Shown: piece after piece, positions 45,288-54,667 of the stretch | How the letters are laid out: each line of letters begins with the position of its first letter | Position numbering within the stretch: the first letter of the stretch is position 1 | Origin: Tsukamurella asaccharolytica | GTDB lineage: Bacteria > Actinomycetota > Actinomycetes > Mycobacteriales > Mycobacteriaceae | DNA: 64,000 nucleotides | Reading direction: 5' to 3' | NCBI RefSeq assembly: GCF_007858435.1 | Contig: NZ_VIGW01000003.1 | Location: 62,001-126,000 of the forward strand | Translations under genes and position numbers: made by a program | Notes under the pieces: generated by a model | What the model was told of the DNA's origin: nothing | Databases searched by the model: none | What the model saw: the letters and a program-made list of their open reading frames with translations, nothing else

Positions 45288-47015
45288 ATGCGCAATCGCA
45301 GGCTGCACACCGTCCTGGCACTCACCGCGACCGCCGCGCTCCTCGCGAGCTGCGGCACCTCCGGGAACGACGCGTCGCCGTCGTCCGGCGCGGCATCGTC
45401 CTCCGGAGCGGCGTCGTCAGCCGCGCAGGCGAGCTTCACGGTGCCCGGCGTCGACGATCTGCCGGCGGCGAACCCGGACCAGGTGCACCTGCTCGCGTTC
45501 AACGACTTCCACGGCAACCTGCAGCCGCCCACCGGCTCGACGGGGAAGATCGCCGGCCAGGATGCGGGCGGCGCCGCGTACTTCGCCACGGCGCTGCAGC
45601 GCCTGAAGAAGCAGTACCCGAACAACCTCACGGTCGCGGCGGGCGACCTGGTCAGCGCCAGCCCGCTGGTCTCCGCCCTGTTCCGCGACGAGCCGACGAT
45701 CAAGTTCCTGAACTCCGTGGGATTGCAGGCGAGCTCGGTGGGCAACCACGAGTTCGACCACGGCACCATCGAGCTGGAGCGGCTGCAGAAGGGCGGCTGC
45801 GCGCCGCAGGGCTGCGAGCCGGGCGAGCCCTTCACCGGCACCGCGTACCAGTACCTCGCCGCGAACGTCACCAACGAGCAGGGCCAACTGCCGCCCGGCA
45901 CCGTCCCGTGGAAGATGTTCGAGGTCGGCGGGAAGAAGATCGCGGTCATCGGCACGGTCACGCCGGAGACCGCGACCATCGTCGCCCCGGAGGGCGTGCG
46001 CGGCTACAGCTTCGGAGACGAGGCCGACGCCATCAACAAGGACGTACCCGAGATCAAGGCCGCCGGAGCGCAGGCCATCGTCGCGACCATGCACAACGGC
46101 GGCTCCCAGAAGGGCTCCGGCGAGGCCGATCCGAACGCGTGCAAGGACGTCTCCGCGCCCGTGCCCGACCTCGCGAAGCGGATCGATCCGGCCGTCACCT
46201 CGCTCGTCACGGGGCACTCGCATCAGGCCTACACCTGCACCATCGACGGCCGGACGATCACGCAGGCCGCGTCCTACGGCCGTCTCATCACCGACATCAC
46301 CCTCGACTTCAGCGGTCCGACGGCGAAGGCCACGGCCGTGAACCGGGTCGTGCGCCGGACCCTCCCCGCCGACGCCGCGACACAGCGCCTCGTCGAGTTC
46401 TACGAGAAGGAGGCCAAGCCGCGGGCCGACCGGGTGATCGGCACGATCCCGGCCGACCTCAAGCGGGAGGCCTTCCCCGGCGGTGACTCGCCGCTCGGTG
46501 ATGTCATCGCCGACGGGATGCTCTTCACCACCCGGCCCCCGAACGAGGCCGCCGGACAGATCGCGCTCATGAACCCGGGCGGCGTCCGCGCCGATCTCAA
46601 GGGCGGCGACGTCACCTACGGCGCCGCGTACACGGTGCAGCCCTTCGGCAACCAGGTCGTCACCGTCTCGCTCACCGGCCAGCAGATCATCGACCTGCTC
46701 GAGCAGCAGTGGCAGAACCCCGCCAAGACCACGATCCTGGCACCGTCGGGCATCACGTACAGCTACGACCCGAACGGTGCGCCGAACCGAAAGGTGGTGC
46801 GCGACAGCGTGAAGGTCGGCGACCAGCCGCTCAACACAGTCGCCAAGTACCGGGTGACCACGAACAACTTCCTGGCGGCGGGCGGCGACGGCTTCAGCGT
46901 CTTCACCCAGTCCACCGACCTCACCGTCGGCGGGATCGACCTGGACGCGCTGGAGAAGTACCTGCAGGCCACCCCGGACCTGCAGGTCCCCACCAGCCGG
47001 ATCACGAAGCTGTAG
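45288..47015 (+). CDS. 5'-nucleotidase / 2',3'-cyclic phosphodiesterase lipoprotein
   Basis: A 575-residue UshA/YfkN-type enzyme. It has a signal peptide with lipobox LLASC (Cys22) and a Ser/Ala-rich linker. The metallophosphoesterase domain has HLLAFNDFHGNL, AAGDLVSASPLVSAL, SVGNHEFDHG and TGHSHQAYTC as metal motifs. The C-terminal substrate-binding domain includes NPGGVRADLKGG and GDGFSVF. It would act outside the membrane to scavenge nucleosides and phosphate. The ATG at 45288 is the start that yields the signal peptide; longer upstream readings overlap the HAD gene. Confidence 0.93.
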   Translation: MRNRRLHTVLALTATAALLASCGTSGNDASPSSGAASSSGAASSAAQASFTVPGVDDLPAANPDQVHLLAFNDFHGNLQPPTGSTGKIAGQDAGGAAYFATALQRLKKQYPNNLTVAAGDLVSASPLVSALFRDEPTIKFLNSVGLQASSVGNHEFDHGTIELERLQKGGCAPQGCEPGEPFTGTAYQYLAANVTNEQGQLPPGTVPWKMFEVGGKKIAVIGTVTPETATIVAPEGVRGYSFGDEADAINKDVPEIKAAGAQAIVATMHNGGSQKGSGEADPNACKDVSAPVPDLAKRIDPAVTSLVTGHSHQAYTCTIDGRTITQAASYGRLITDITLDFSGPTAKATAVNRVVRRTLPADAATQRLVEFYEKEAKPRADRVIGTIPADLKREAFPGGDSPLGDVIADGMLFTTRPPNEAAGQIALMNPGGVRADLKGGDVTYGAAYTVQPFGNQVVTVSLTGQQIIDLLEQQWQNPAKTTILAPSGITYSYDPNGAPNRKVVRDSVKVGDQPLNTVAKYRVTTNNFLAAGGDGFSVFTQSTDLTVGGIDLDALEKYLQATPDLQVPTSRITKL

Positions 47016-47171
47016 CGACCGCCCGCCGCGACGTGTACGGCGTGGCTGCTAGCGCACCCCACCAGACGTGAGGCGGGACGTCGCCCGAGTCACGGGGCGC
47101 ATCGCGATCGACGGTGCCTTCCCCCTCATCGTCGATCTGTCCGAACTGCGCTGACGCCGACTTCCTCGCCG

Positions 47172-47348
47172 TCAGGCGTCGTCGAGGCCGAGATCCACGG
47201 ACACCTGCTTCACGGCATCGAGAGCATCCACGAGCGACGCGGCCCAGGATGCCGCGATCTGCAGGCCGGCGGCGTCGTCGAGTCGCCAGAACCAGGCGCC
47301 CTCGTCGCCCGGCTCGCCGGCCTGGAGGTGCAGGCGGTAGTCGTCCAT
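47172..47348 (-). CDS. Hypothetical 58-residue protein downstream of metH
   Basis: A small acidic protein (MDDYRLHLQAGEPGDEGAWF, then alternating helix-like segments ending VSVDLGLDDA). It begins six bases after the metH stop on the same strand, so it would share that transcript. No Shine-Dalgarno stands out, and initiation may depend on coupling to metH. Two Trp residues and an amphipathic second half suggest a folded domain rather than chance. No family is recognised. Confidence 0.55.
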   Translation of the reverse strand: MDDYRLHLQAGEPGDEGAWFWRLDDAAGLQIAASWAASLVDALDAVKQVSVDLGLDDA

Positions 47349-47354
47349 CGCGGC

Positions 47355-50300
47355 CTAGGTGTTGAAGTACTTCGCCTCAGGATGCGTCAGGACGAAGGCG
47401 TCGGTGGACTGCTCCGGGTGCAGCTGCAACTCCTCGGACAGCTCCACGCCGATCCGCTCGGGCTGCAGCAGGTCGACCATTTTCGCGCGGTCCTCGAGGT
47501 CCGGGCAGGCGCCGTAGCCGAAGCTGTAGCGCGCGCCGAGGTACTTGAGGTCGAAGAAGTCGGTGACCGCCGACGGGTCCGTGTCCGCGACCGTCCGGCC
47601 GCCGGGCAGGATCAGCTCCTGCCGCACGCGCTGGTGCCAGCGCTCCGCGAGGGCCTCGGTGAGCTGCACGCCGATGCCGTGCAGTTCCAGGTAGTCGCGG
47701 TAGCTGTTGGCGGCGAAGAGCTCGTTGGCCGCGTCCGCGATGGGCTGCCCCATCGTGACCAGCTGGAAGGGCAGCACGTCCACCTCGCCGCGCGCGCGGG
47801 CGGTGTCGCGGTCGCGGATGAAGTCCGAGATCGCGAGGAACCGGCCGCGCTGCTGCCGCGGGAACTCGAACGAGTACCGCACGGGTGCATCGGGATCCGG
47901 GGACTCCAGGACGTCGATGACATTGCCGTGGCTGACGGCCGGGAAGTAGCCGTAGACCACGGCCGCGTGGTCGAGGATCTTCTCGGACTTGAGCTTGTCG
48001 AGCCAGTACCGCAGCCGGGGCCGGCCCTCGGTCTCGACGAGTTCCTCGTACGACGGGCCCTCGCCCTTGCGGGCGCCGCGCAGGCCCCACTGACCGAAGA
48101 ACAGCGCCCGCTCGTCGAGCAGAGAGGCGTACTCGCTGATCGCGATGCCCTTGACCACGCGGGTGCCCCAGAACGGCGGAGTCGCGACCTCGAAGTCGGC
48201 CGCCACGTCGGAACGCTCCGGCACCACGACCGGCGCCGCCTCGGCCTTGCGCTTCTCGGCGATGCGACGGCTGCGGGCGTGCCGCTCCTTGCGCTCGCGC
48301 GCCTTCTCCGCGGCCGCGAGGGCCTCGGGGCTGTCGGGATCGGGACCGTCGCCGCGCTTGAGCGCCATGATGTCGTCCATCAGGCGCAGGCCCTCGAAGG
48401 CGTCGCGGGCGTAGCTGACCTCGCCCGCGTAGACCTCCGCGAGGTCGTTCTCCACGTACGCGCGGGTCAGAGCGGCGCCGCCCAGCAGCACGGGGTACTT
48501 CTCCCCCAGGCCGCGGGTGTTGAGCTCCTCGAGGTTCTCCTTCATCACGACGGTGGACTTCACGAGCAGGCCGGACATACCGATCACGTCGGCGTGCTTG
48601 TCCTCGGCGGCCTCGACGATGGCGGCGATCGGCTGTTTGATGCCGATGTTGACCACCTCGTAGCCGTTGTTGGACAGGATGATGTCGACGAGGTTCTTGC
48701 CGATGTCGTGCACATCGCCCTTGACGGTGGCGAGCACGATCCGGCCCTTGCCCGCGTCGTCCTCGGCCTTCTCCATGTGCGGCTCGAGGTAGGCGACGGC
48801 GGCCTTCATCACCTCGGCGGACTGCAGCACGAAGGGCAGCTGCATCTGGCCGGAGCCGAACAGCTCGCCGACGGTCTTCATGCCGGACAGCAGCGTCTCG
48901 TTGATGATCGCCAGTGCCGGCTTCTCCTGCAGCGCGGCGTCCAGGTCCGCGTCGAGGCCCTCGCGCTCGCCGTCGACGATGCGGCGCTCCAGCCGCTCGA
49001 ACAGCGGCAGCTTCGCGAGTTCCTGGGCGCGGGACTCGCGGGCCCCGGCGGCGGAGACGCCCTCGAACAGCTCCATCAGCTTCGACAGTGGGTTGTAGTC
49101 CGGGTCGCCCTGGGACTGCAGGCCGTCGAGGCCGCGGCGGTCGTACACGAGATCGAGTGCGGTCTCGCGCTGCACGTCCTCGATCTTGCTCATCGGCAGG
49201 ATCTTCGACGCGTGCAGGATCGCGGAGTCGAGACCCGCCTCGGTCAGCTCGTGCAGGAACACCGAGTTCAGCACCTGCCGCGCGGCGGGGTTCAAACCGA
49301 ACGAGACATTCGACAGGCCGACGGTGAAGTGCAGGCTCGGGTACTTCGCGTGCAGGATCTTCACGGCCTCGATGGTCTCGAGCGCGTCGCGCCGGACCTC
49401 CTCCTGACCGGTCGAGATCGGGAACACCAGCGGATCGATGATGACGTCGTCGAGCGACAGGCCCCAGTTCCCGGTGAGATCGGCGATGAGCCGCTCGGCG
49501 ATCCGCACCTTCCACTCGGCGGTACGGGCCTGCCCCTCCTCGTCGATCGTGAGAGCCACCACCGCGGCGCCGTGCGCCACGACCTGCTCCATGATCTTGG
49601 TGAACCGCGACTCCGGGCCGTCACCGTCCTCGTAGTTGACGGAGTTCACCGCGCACCGGCCGCCGAGGTGTTCCAGACCGGCCCGGATGACCGCGGGCTC
49701 GGTCGAGTCGATCATCACCGGCAGCGTCGACGCGGTCGCGAACCGGGACGCCAGCGCAGCCATGTCCGCGGCGCCGTCGCGGCCCACGTAGTCGACATTC
49801 AGGTCCAGCATGTGGGCGCCGTCGCGCACCTGGTCCTTGGCGATGTCCACGCACTTGTCGTGGTCGCCGGCGAGCATCGCCTCGCGGAAGGCCTTGGAGC
49901 CGTTGGAGTTCGTGCGCTCGGCGATCATCAGGATCGAGCTGTCCTGCGCGAAGGGCACCGACGTGTACAGCGAGCTGACCGCGCTCTCGGTCTCCGGAAC
50001 CCGCTGTAGGCGCTCGGTCCCGCGCACCGCCTCGGCGACCTGGCGGATGTGCTCCGGGGTGGTGCCGCAGCAGCCACCCACGAAGCTCAGCCCGAACTCG
50101 GCGACGAACCCGGACAGCGCCTCGGCCAGTTCCTCCGGCGTGAGCGGGTACTCCGCGCCGTTCTTGCCCAGCACGGGCAGGCCGGCGTTCGGCATCACCG
50201 ACACCGGGATGCCGGCGTGCTTCGACAGGTGCCGCAAATGCTCGCTCATCTCGGCCGGGCCGGTGGCGCAGTTCAGGCCGATCATGTCGATGCCCAACGG

Positions 50301-50960
50301 CTCCAGCGCCGTGAGCGCGGCGCCGATCTCCGAGCCGAGCAGCATGGTGCCGGTGGTCTCGACCGTGACGTGCACGATGATCGGGATCCGCTGGTCCAGC
50401 TCGTCCATCGCGGCGTGGCAGCCCAGGACTGCGGCCTTCGACTGCAGGATGTCCTGGCAGGTCTCGATGAGGAAGGCGTCGGCGCCACCGTCGAGCATGC
50501 CCCGCGCGGCCTCGGCGTAGGCGTCGCGGATCACCGCGAACGAGGTGTGGCCCAGCGTGGGCAACTTGGTGCCGGGGCCAATGGACCCCAGGACGAACCG
50601 GGGCGTGCCGTCCGCGGCGAACTCGTCGGCCACCCGCCGGGCGATAGCGACGCCCTTCTCCGACAGCTCCCGGATGCGATCGGCGATGTCGTAATCGCCG
50701 AGGTTGCTCAGATTGCAGCCGAACGTGTTGGTCTCCACCGCGTCCGCGCCGGCGGCGAAATACGCGCGGTGGATCCCCTCCAGCACGTCCGGCCGGGTGT
50801 CGTTGAGGATCTCGTTGCAGCCCTCCAGCCCCAGGAAATCGTCCAGGGTCAGGTCCGCTGCCTGCAACATCGTGCCCATCGCACCGTCGCCTATGAGAAC
50901 ACGGCGTGACGCCGCCTCCAGGAAACTCGACTGCAGCGGCTGCTGATGCGTACGGGTCAT
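47355..50960 (-). CDS. metH: Cobalamin-dependent methionine synthase MetH
   Basis: About 1201 residues covering all four modules. First is a homocysteine-binding barrel with zinc cysteines (NTFGCN and GGCCGTTPEHI). A pterin (methyl-THF) barrel follows (about 340-610, MIAERTNSNGSKAF). The cobalamin domain has the cobalt-ligating DVHDIGKNLVD and SGLLVKSTVVMKEN. Last is a SAM-dependent reactivation domain near the C-terminus. The start at 50960 (MTRTHQQPL) fits a leaderless TACCCT box; a longer frame to 50999 is unlikely. It uses the cofactor made by the cob genes at the other end of the window. No B12 riboswitch is visible. Confidence 0.97.
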   Translation of the reverse strand: MTRTHQQPLQSSFLEAASRRVLIGDGAMGTMLQAADLTLDDFLGLEGCNEILNDTRPDVLEGIHRAYFAAGADAVETNTFGCNLSNLGDYDIADRIRELSEKGVAIARRVADEFAADGTPRFVLGSIGPGTKLPTLGHTSFAVIRDAYAEAARGMLDGGADAFLIETCQDILQSKAAVLGCHAAMDELDQRIPIIVHVTVETTGTMLLGSEIGAALTALEPLGIDMIGLNCATGPAEMSEHLRHLSKHAGIPVSVMPNAGLPVLGKNGAEYPLTPEELAEALSGFVAEFGLSFVGGCCGTTPEHIRQVAEAVRGTERLQRVPETESAVSSLYTSVPFAQDSSILMIAERTNSNGSKAFREAMLAGDHDKCVDIAKDQVRDGAHMLDLNVDYVGRDGAADMAALASRFATASTLPVMIDSTEPAVIRAGLEHLGGRCAVNSVNYEDGDGPESRFTKIMEQVVAHGAAVVALTIDEEGQARTAEWKVRIAERLIADLTGNWGLSLDDVIIDPLVFPISTGQEEVRRDALETIEAVKILHAKYPSLHFTVGLSNVSFGLNPAARQVLNSVFLHELTEAGLDSAILHASKILPMSKIEDVQRETALDLVYDRRGLDGLQSQGDPDYNPLSKLMELFEGVSAAGARESRAQELAKLPLFERLERRIVDGEREGLDADLDAALQEKPALAIINETLLSGMKTVGELFGSGQMQLPFVLQSAEVMKAAVAYLEPHMEKAEDDAGKGRIVLATVKGDVHDIGKNLVDIILSNNGYEVVNIGIKQPIAAIVEAAEDKHADVIGMSGLLVKSTVVMKENLEELNTRGLGEKYPVLLGGAALTRAYVENDLAEVYAGEVSYARDAFEGLRLMDDIMALKRGDGPDPDSPEALAAAEKARERKERHARSRRIAEKRKAEAAPVVVPERSDVAADFEVATPPFWGTRVVKGIAISEYASLLDERALFFGQWGLRGARKGEGPSYEELVETEGRPRLRYWLDKLKSEKILDHAAVVYGYFPAVSHGNVIDVLESPDPDAPVRYSFEFPRQQRGRFLAISDFIRDRDTARARGEVDVLPFQLVTMGQPIADAANELFAANSYRDYLELHGIGVQLTEALAERWHQRVRQELILPGGRTVADTDPSAVTDFFDLKYLGARYSFGYGACPDLEDRAKMVDLLQPERIGVELSEELQLHPEQSTDAFVLTHPEAKYFNT

Positions 50961-50966
50961 AGTCCC

Positions 50967-50972
50967 AGGGTA
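50967..50972 (-). promoter_or_regulatory. Leaderless -10 box for metH
   Basis: TACCCT, then six bases, then the ATG at 50960. Confidence 0.5.
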
Positions 50973-51009
50973 GTGGGTGCGGGCAAATCGAATCGGCACG
51001 ACCTGCGCG

Positions 51010-51015
51010 TACTCT
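51010..51015 (+). promoter_or_regulatory. Leaderless -10 box for the PAC2 gene
   Basis: TACTCT, then seven bases, then the GTG at 51023. Confidence 0.5.
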
Positions 51016-51022
51016 GTTCGAA

Positions 51023-51877
51023 GTGACGTCCTTCCCGAAGCTCGACCGCCCGGTCCTCATCGCGGCGTTCGAGGGCTGGAACGATGCGGGTGACGCCGCG
51101 TCGGGTGCCGTTGAGCACCTCGAACTGACCTGGGACGCGAAGCTCATCACCGAGGTCGACTCGGACGACTTCTACGACTTCCAGGTCAACCGGCCCATCA
51201 TCAAGCAGGTCGACGGGGTGACCCGGGCCGTCGAGTGGCCGTCGACCACGCTCTCCGTGTGCCGGCCGCCCAAGGCGGACCGCGACGTGGTGCTGCTCCG
51301 CGGCACCGAGCCGAACTTCCGTTGGCGCGCCTTCTGCGACCAACTGCTGGCCGTCTTCGCCGAGCTGCACATCGACAGCGTCGTGATCCTGGGCTCATTG
51401 CTCGCCGACACGCCGCACACCCGCCCTGTTCCGGTGACGGGGGCCGGCTACGACGCGGAGTCGGCGAAGCGCTTCGGGCTCGAGCAGAATCGCTACGAGG
51501 GCCCTACGGGGATCACCGGCGTGTTGCAGGACGCGTGCGTGCGCGCGGGCTTCCCCGCGGTCTCGTTCTGGGCCGCCGTGCCGCACTACGTCTCTCAGCC
51601 CCCGAACCCGAAGGCCACCGTCGCACTGCTGCAGCGGGTGGAGCAGGCCCTCGACCTCGCGGTGCCGCTGAGCGATCTGCCGACCCGCGCCGAGGCCTGG
51701 GAATCGTCGGTGACGGAGATGACCGAGGACGACGAGGACGTCGCCGACTACGTCCGCGGCCTCGAGGAGCGCGGCGACGCGGAGGCGAAGGACGTCGAGC
51801 AGCACATCGACGCCGACGCGATCGCCGCGGAGTTCGAGAAGTACCTGCGGCGCCGGGACCCGGGCACTGGTCCCTAG
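51023..51877 (+). CDS. PAC2 family protein
   Basis: A 284-residue protein of the PAC2 (proteasome assembly chaperone 2-like) family, seen from LIAAFEGWNDAGDAASGAVE, VVLLRGTEPNFRW, VVILGSLLADTPHTRP and the block YEGPTGITGVLQDACVRAGF. Bacterial members have no firmly established function; the name comes from a eukaryotic proteasome chaperone. It is divergent from metH, as Rv2125 is from Rv2124c in M. tuberculosis. Co-occurrence with proteasome genes in this window is notable but the distance is more than 10 kb. Confidence 0.92.
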   Translation: MTSFPKLDRPVLIAAFEGWNDAGDAASGAVEHLELTWDAKLITEVDSDDFYDFQVNRPIIKQVDGVTRAVEWPSTTLSVCRPPKADRDVVLLRGTEPNFRWRAFCDQLLAVFAELHIDSVVILGSLLADTPHTRPVPVTGAGYDAESAKRFGLEQNRYEGPTGITGVLQDACVRAGFPAVSFWAAVPHYVSQPPNPKATVALLQRVEQALDLAVPLSDLPTRAEAWESSVTEMTEDDEDVADYVRGLEERGDAEAKDVEQHIDADAIAAEFEKYLRRRDPGTGP

Positions 51878-51893
51878 ACGGGCCCGTTCGGTT

Positions 51894-52205
51894 CTAGCCG
51901 ATCCGTTCGATCGAGACCACCGGGGTGGTGATGCGCCAGGTGCGCACGTCGGGGTCGTCGGCGGCGCGGACCCAGAACTGGGCCGACTCCCCCACCCGGC
52001 AGCTCTTGATGCCCAGCAGCGGGATGTCCTCCGAGTCGCGGCGCAGCGAGCTGATGCTCCACTGCTCGCCCTCCGAGTCGCCCCCGATGCCGGGGGCGCG
52101 CATCAGGGTCATCTCACCCAGGTCGACCACGTACGTGGACGTGCGGGTCTGTACGGTCCACACGCCCTCGGTCAGATCCGGGGCCAACTCGCTGACGGTC
52201 CTCAC
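51894..52205 (-). CDS. Conserved-looking hypothetical protein
   Basis: About 103 residues, probably a small beta-rich protein (VWTVQTRTSTYVVDLGEMTL, VGESAQFWVRAADD, VRTWRITTPVVSIERIG). No signal peptide, membrane segment or known motif. The GTG start at 52205 is preceded by a strong TATATT -10 at leaderless spacing, which argues for the short form rather than a 151-residue reading to 52349 that would overlap mshC. It lies between mshC and the convergent PAC2 gene. Confidence 0.7.
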   Translation of the reverse strand: MRTVSELAPDLTEGVWTVQTRTSTYVVDLGEMTLMRAPGIGGDSEGEQWSISSLRRDSEDIPLLGIKSCRVGESAQFWVRAADDPDVRTWRITTPVVSIERIG

Positions 52206-52211
52206 AGGCGC

Positions 52212-52217
52212 AATATA
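52212..52217 (-). promoter_or_regulatory. Leaderless -10 box (TATATT) for the gene at 51894-52205
   Basis: TATATT, then six bases, then the GTG at 52205. It is the closest match to consensus among the boxes listed here. Confidence 0.6.
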
Positions 52218-52230
52218 GCGTGTCGAGCTG

Positions 52231-53475
52231 TCAGGCCGCGCCAGGTACACCGAGTAGCGCGTCGACCGCGGTCGCCACGGCGGTCGGGGCGCTCGCGTCG
52301 GGGCCGCCGACGGTGACGGCCCTCTCCGCCCAGGCGTCGATCGCGGCAAGGGCGCGCGGGGTATCCAGATCGTCCGCCAGGTACCGGCGGACCCGGGCGA
52401 TGAGTTCGTCGCCCTCGGGGCCCGAGGACGCGCGGAAGGCGCGTCGCCACAGGTCCAACCGCGCCAGCGCGCGCTGCAGCACCTCGTCGGACCACGGCCG
52501 GTCCTGCCGGTAGTGGCCTTCGAGCAGGCCCAACCGGATCCCCGCGGGATCGACGCCGGAGCGTCGCAGCGTCGAGACGAAGACGAGGTTGCCGCGGCTC
52601 TTGGACATCTTCTCGCCGTCGAGGCCGATCATGGCGGCGTGGACGTAGTGCCGGGCGAATCGGCGTTCGCCGGTCGCCGCCTCGACGTGCGCGGCGGAAT
52701 ACTCGTGGTGCGGGAAGATCAGGTCGCTGCCACCGCCCTGGATGTCGAACGTCGCGCCCAGGCGGTTCGCCGCGATCGCGGCGCACTCGATGTGCCAGCC
52801 GGGTCGGCCGGGACCGTACGGCGAGGGCCACGACGGTTCGCCGGGCCGCGCGGCGCGCCACAGGATCGGGTCGATGGCGTCGCGCTTGCCGGGGCGATCG
52901 GGGTCGCCGCCCCGTTCGGCGAACAACGTCTCCATGGTCGCTCGGTCGTAGCCGGACTCGTAGCCGAACTGCTCCGTGGCGTCGGCACGGTAGTAGACGT
53001 CCGGGTACTCGGGGTCGTCGACGACGTACGCGGAGCCGTTGTCCAGGAGCTTCCCGACGAGGTCGACCACCTCCCCGACCGATTCCACGGCACCGATGTA
53101 GTCGCGCGGCGGGATGACCCGCAGCGCCTCCATGTCCTCGCGGAACAGGTCCGTCTCGCGGGCGCCCAGATCGCGCCAGTCGATCCCGTCGCGCTCGGCC
53201 CGCTCGAACAGCGGGTCGTCGACGTCGGTCACGTTCTGCACGTAGTGCACGTCGTGCCCGTTGTCCCGCAGCACGCGGCCCACCAGGTCGAACGCGAGGT
53301 AGGTGGCGGCGTGCCCGAGGTGCGTGGCGTCGTACGGGGTGATACCGCAGACGTACATGCCCGCCACCGGCCCGGGGTTGACCGGTCGCACCGCGGCGTC
53401 GGACGTGTCGTAGAGGCGCAGCGGGACCGACGGTCCGGGCACGGTGGGGACGGTGGGACTCGGCCAGGAACGCAT
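52231..53475 (-). CDS. mshC: Cysteine:GlcN-Ins ligase MshC (mycothiol synthesis)
   Basis: A 414-residue ATP-dependent ligase that joins cysteine to glucosaminyl-inositol, the third step of mycothiol synthesis. It is a cysteinyl-tRNA synthetase relative: the zinc/HIGH region is [23 protein letters not shown] is [10 protein letters not shown], and the anticodon domain of CysRS is missing, which separates MshC from CysS. The ATG at 53475 has TAGGGT six bases upstream. Mycothiol is the main thiol of actinobacteria, which supports the taxonomic call. Confidence 0.95.
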   Translation of the reverse strand: MRSWPSPTVPTVPGPSVPLRLYDTSDAAVRPVNPGPVAGMYVCGITPYDATHLGHAATYLAFDLVGRVLRDNGHDVHYVQNVTDVDDPLFERAERDGIDWRDLGARETDLFREDMEALRVIPPRDYIGAVESVGEVVDLVGKLLDNGSAYVVDDPEYPDVYYRADATEQFGYESGYDRATMETLFAERGGDPDRPGKRDAIDPILWRAARPGEPSWPSPYGPGRPGWHIECAAIAANRLGATFDIQGGGSDLIFPHHEYSAAHVEAATGERRFARHYVHAAMIGLDGEKMSKSRGNLVFVSTLRRSGVDPAGIRLGLLEGHYRQDRPWSDEVLQRALARLDLWRRAFRASSGPEGDELIARVRRYLADDLDTPRALAAIDAWAERAVTVGGPDASAPTAVATAVDALLGVPGAA

Positions 53476-53481
53476 GCCCCC

Positions 53482-53487
53482 ACCCTA
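53482..53487 (-). promoter_or_regulatory. Leaderless -10 box for mshC
   Basis: TAGGGT, then six bases, then the ATG at 53475. Confidence 0.5.
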
Positions 53488-53705
53488 TGCGCCCGTGCGC
53501 GGACGGAGATTCCGGGCCGCGCCGGAGCGCAGCCGCTCCCCGCGAATCCCGACGCGCACCGATGCCGGCGAGATGTGGACGAAGAGCGAACATCGAGGGG
53601 CAGTCCTGTGCCACAGGAACTCTCAGCAAACTCTTGCCCCCGGTCTCTAGCGGGCGGCGCGATCTGACGCCATGCTTTACCCACATTCGACGAAGAGCTC
53701 GTACC

Positions 53706-53714
53706 AGGAGGTGA
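53706..53714 (+). promoter_or_regulatory. Strong ribosome binding site of the Cys-tail operon
   Basis: AGGAGGTGA is a perfect Shine-Dalgarno five bases before the ATG at 53720. It decides this start over an ATG at 53672 and implies a leadered, efficiently translated mRNA, unlike the many leaderless neighbours. Confidence 0.85.
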
Positions 53715-53719
53715 ATGTC

Positions 53720-54667
53720 ATGTCCCGCAATGAATTCGAGGAAGTCCTGCACCGACTGTTCCCCGCCGAGACCCGCTGGTTCCTCTACCTCCTCCTCGGA
53801 GCACTTGCGTTCGCCCTGACCTGGCGTTTTCTGACCGCGGTACGGCGTCCGGTGGTCGCCTACCCGCCGCTCACCGTGGCGGAGATCGCCTGCCTACGGT
53901 CTTGGCAGGCCCCGCTGCTCGCGACGATGGGCCTGCTCCGGGCGGGCGGACACCTCGACGCCGAGGGCCGCGCGGACCCCGCGCACCCGTTGCCCCCGGA
54001 CGCGGACGAGTTCACCCGGCGCATGCTGCACCGGCTCGACGGCTCGCAGTTCTCCGTGAACCTGCTGCTCCACGACCAGCTCGCACCGCTGAAGGAGCTC
54101 GAGGACGGGCTCGCGGCACGCGGCTACCTGCGCACGAGCACCGAGCGCTGGCGTTCCCGGTTCGGCGTGGTGCCGCTCGCGGCCGTGGTGGTCGCGGGAA
54201 TCGTCTGCACGCCGGTGGTGATCCTGACCGGGCGCGTTCCCGTGGGAGCGGCCATCCTGTCCTACCTCGTCCCGTCCGTGCTCACGGCCGTCTTCCTCCT
54301 CCGCCCGCTGGCGTCGGTGCCCCGCACCACCCGCGCCGGAGCGCGGCTCTGTGCGGCTGCGAAGGCCCGCGCGAGCTACCTCAAGCCGGCCCTGCGACCC
54401 GCCTTCTCCACCTACGGCGCCACGGCTGTGGGCATGTCCGTCGCGCTCTTCGGTACCGCCGCGCTCTGGCAGATCGACCCGCGCTACGCCGCGACGATGG
54501 CCGTGGCAGGCGGAGCCGGAGGAGGAGGCGGAGGAGGTGGGGGCTCGTCCTGCGGTAGCTCCTTCACCTGTGGTGGCTCCTCCTGCAGCGGCGGCGGATC
54601 GTCGTGTGGCGGCGGAGGCGGCTGTGGAGGCGGAGGGTGCGGGGGCGGAGGGGGGTGCGGAGGATGA
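53720..54667 (+). CDS. TIGR04222-type membrane protein with Gly/Cys-rich tail
   Basis: A 315-residue protein. Transmembrane segments are at about 21-38, 150-170, 178-198 and 232-250. Between the first two lies a soluble region (50-145) with LTVAEIACLRSWQAPLLATM and a FTRRMLHRLDG motif. Residues 264-315 are almost only Gly, Ser and Cys, with cysteines at 278, 284, 289, 296, 302, 307 and 313, spaced 5-7 apart. This is the architecture of the TIGR04222 family, whose tail is thought to be modified. The next gene, overlapping by four bases, is a DUF692/MNIO oxidase, the enzyme class that modifies cysteines in RiPP precursors. I infer a membrane-anchored modified peptide; its function is unknown. 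Confidence 0.85.
   Translation: MSRNEFEEVLHRLFPAETRWFLYLLLGALAFALTWRFLTAVRRPVVAYPPLTVAEIACLRSWQAPLLATMGLLRAGGHLDAEGRADPAHPLPPDADEFTRRMLHRLDGSQFSVNLLLHDQLAPLKELEDGLAARGYLRTSTERWRSRFGVVPLAAVVVAGIVCTPVVILTGRVPVGAAILSYLVPSVLTAVFLLRPLASVPRTTRAGARLCAAAKARASYLKPALRPAFSTYGATAVGMSVALFGTAALWQIDPRYAATMAVAGGAGGGGGGGGGSSCGSSFTCGGSSCSGGGSSCGGGGGCGGGGCGGGGGCGG

Noticed and set aside
47068-47154. A 28-codon GTG frame between the 5'-nucleotidase and metH
   Set aside because: Too short, without a ribosome binding site or promoter; discussed only as a possible remnant.
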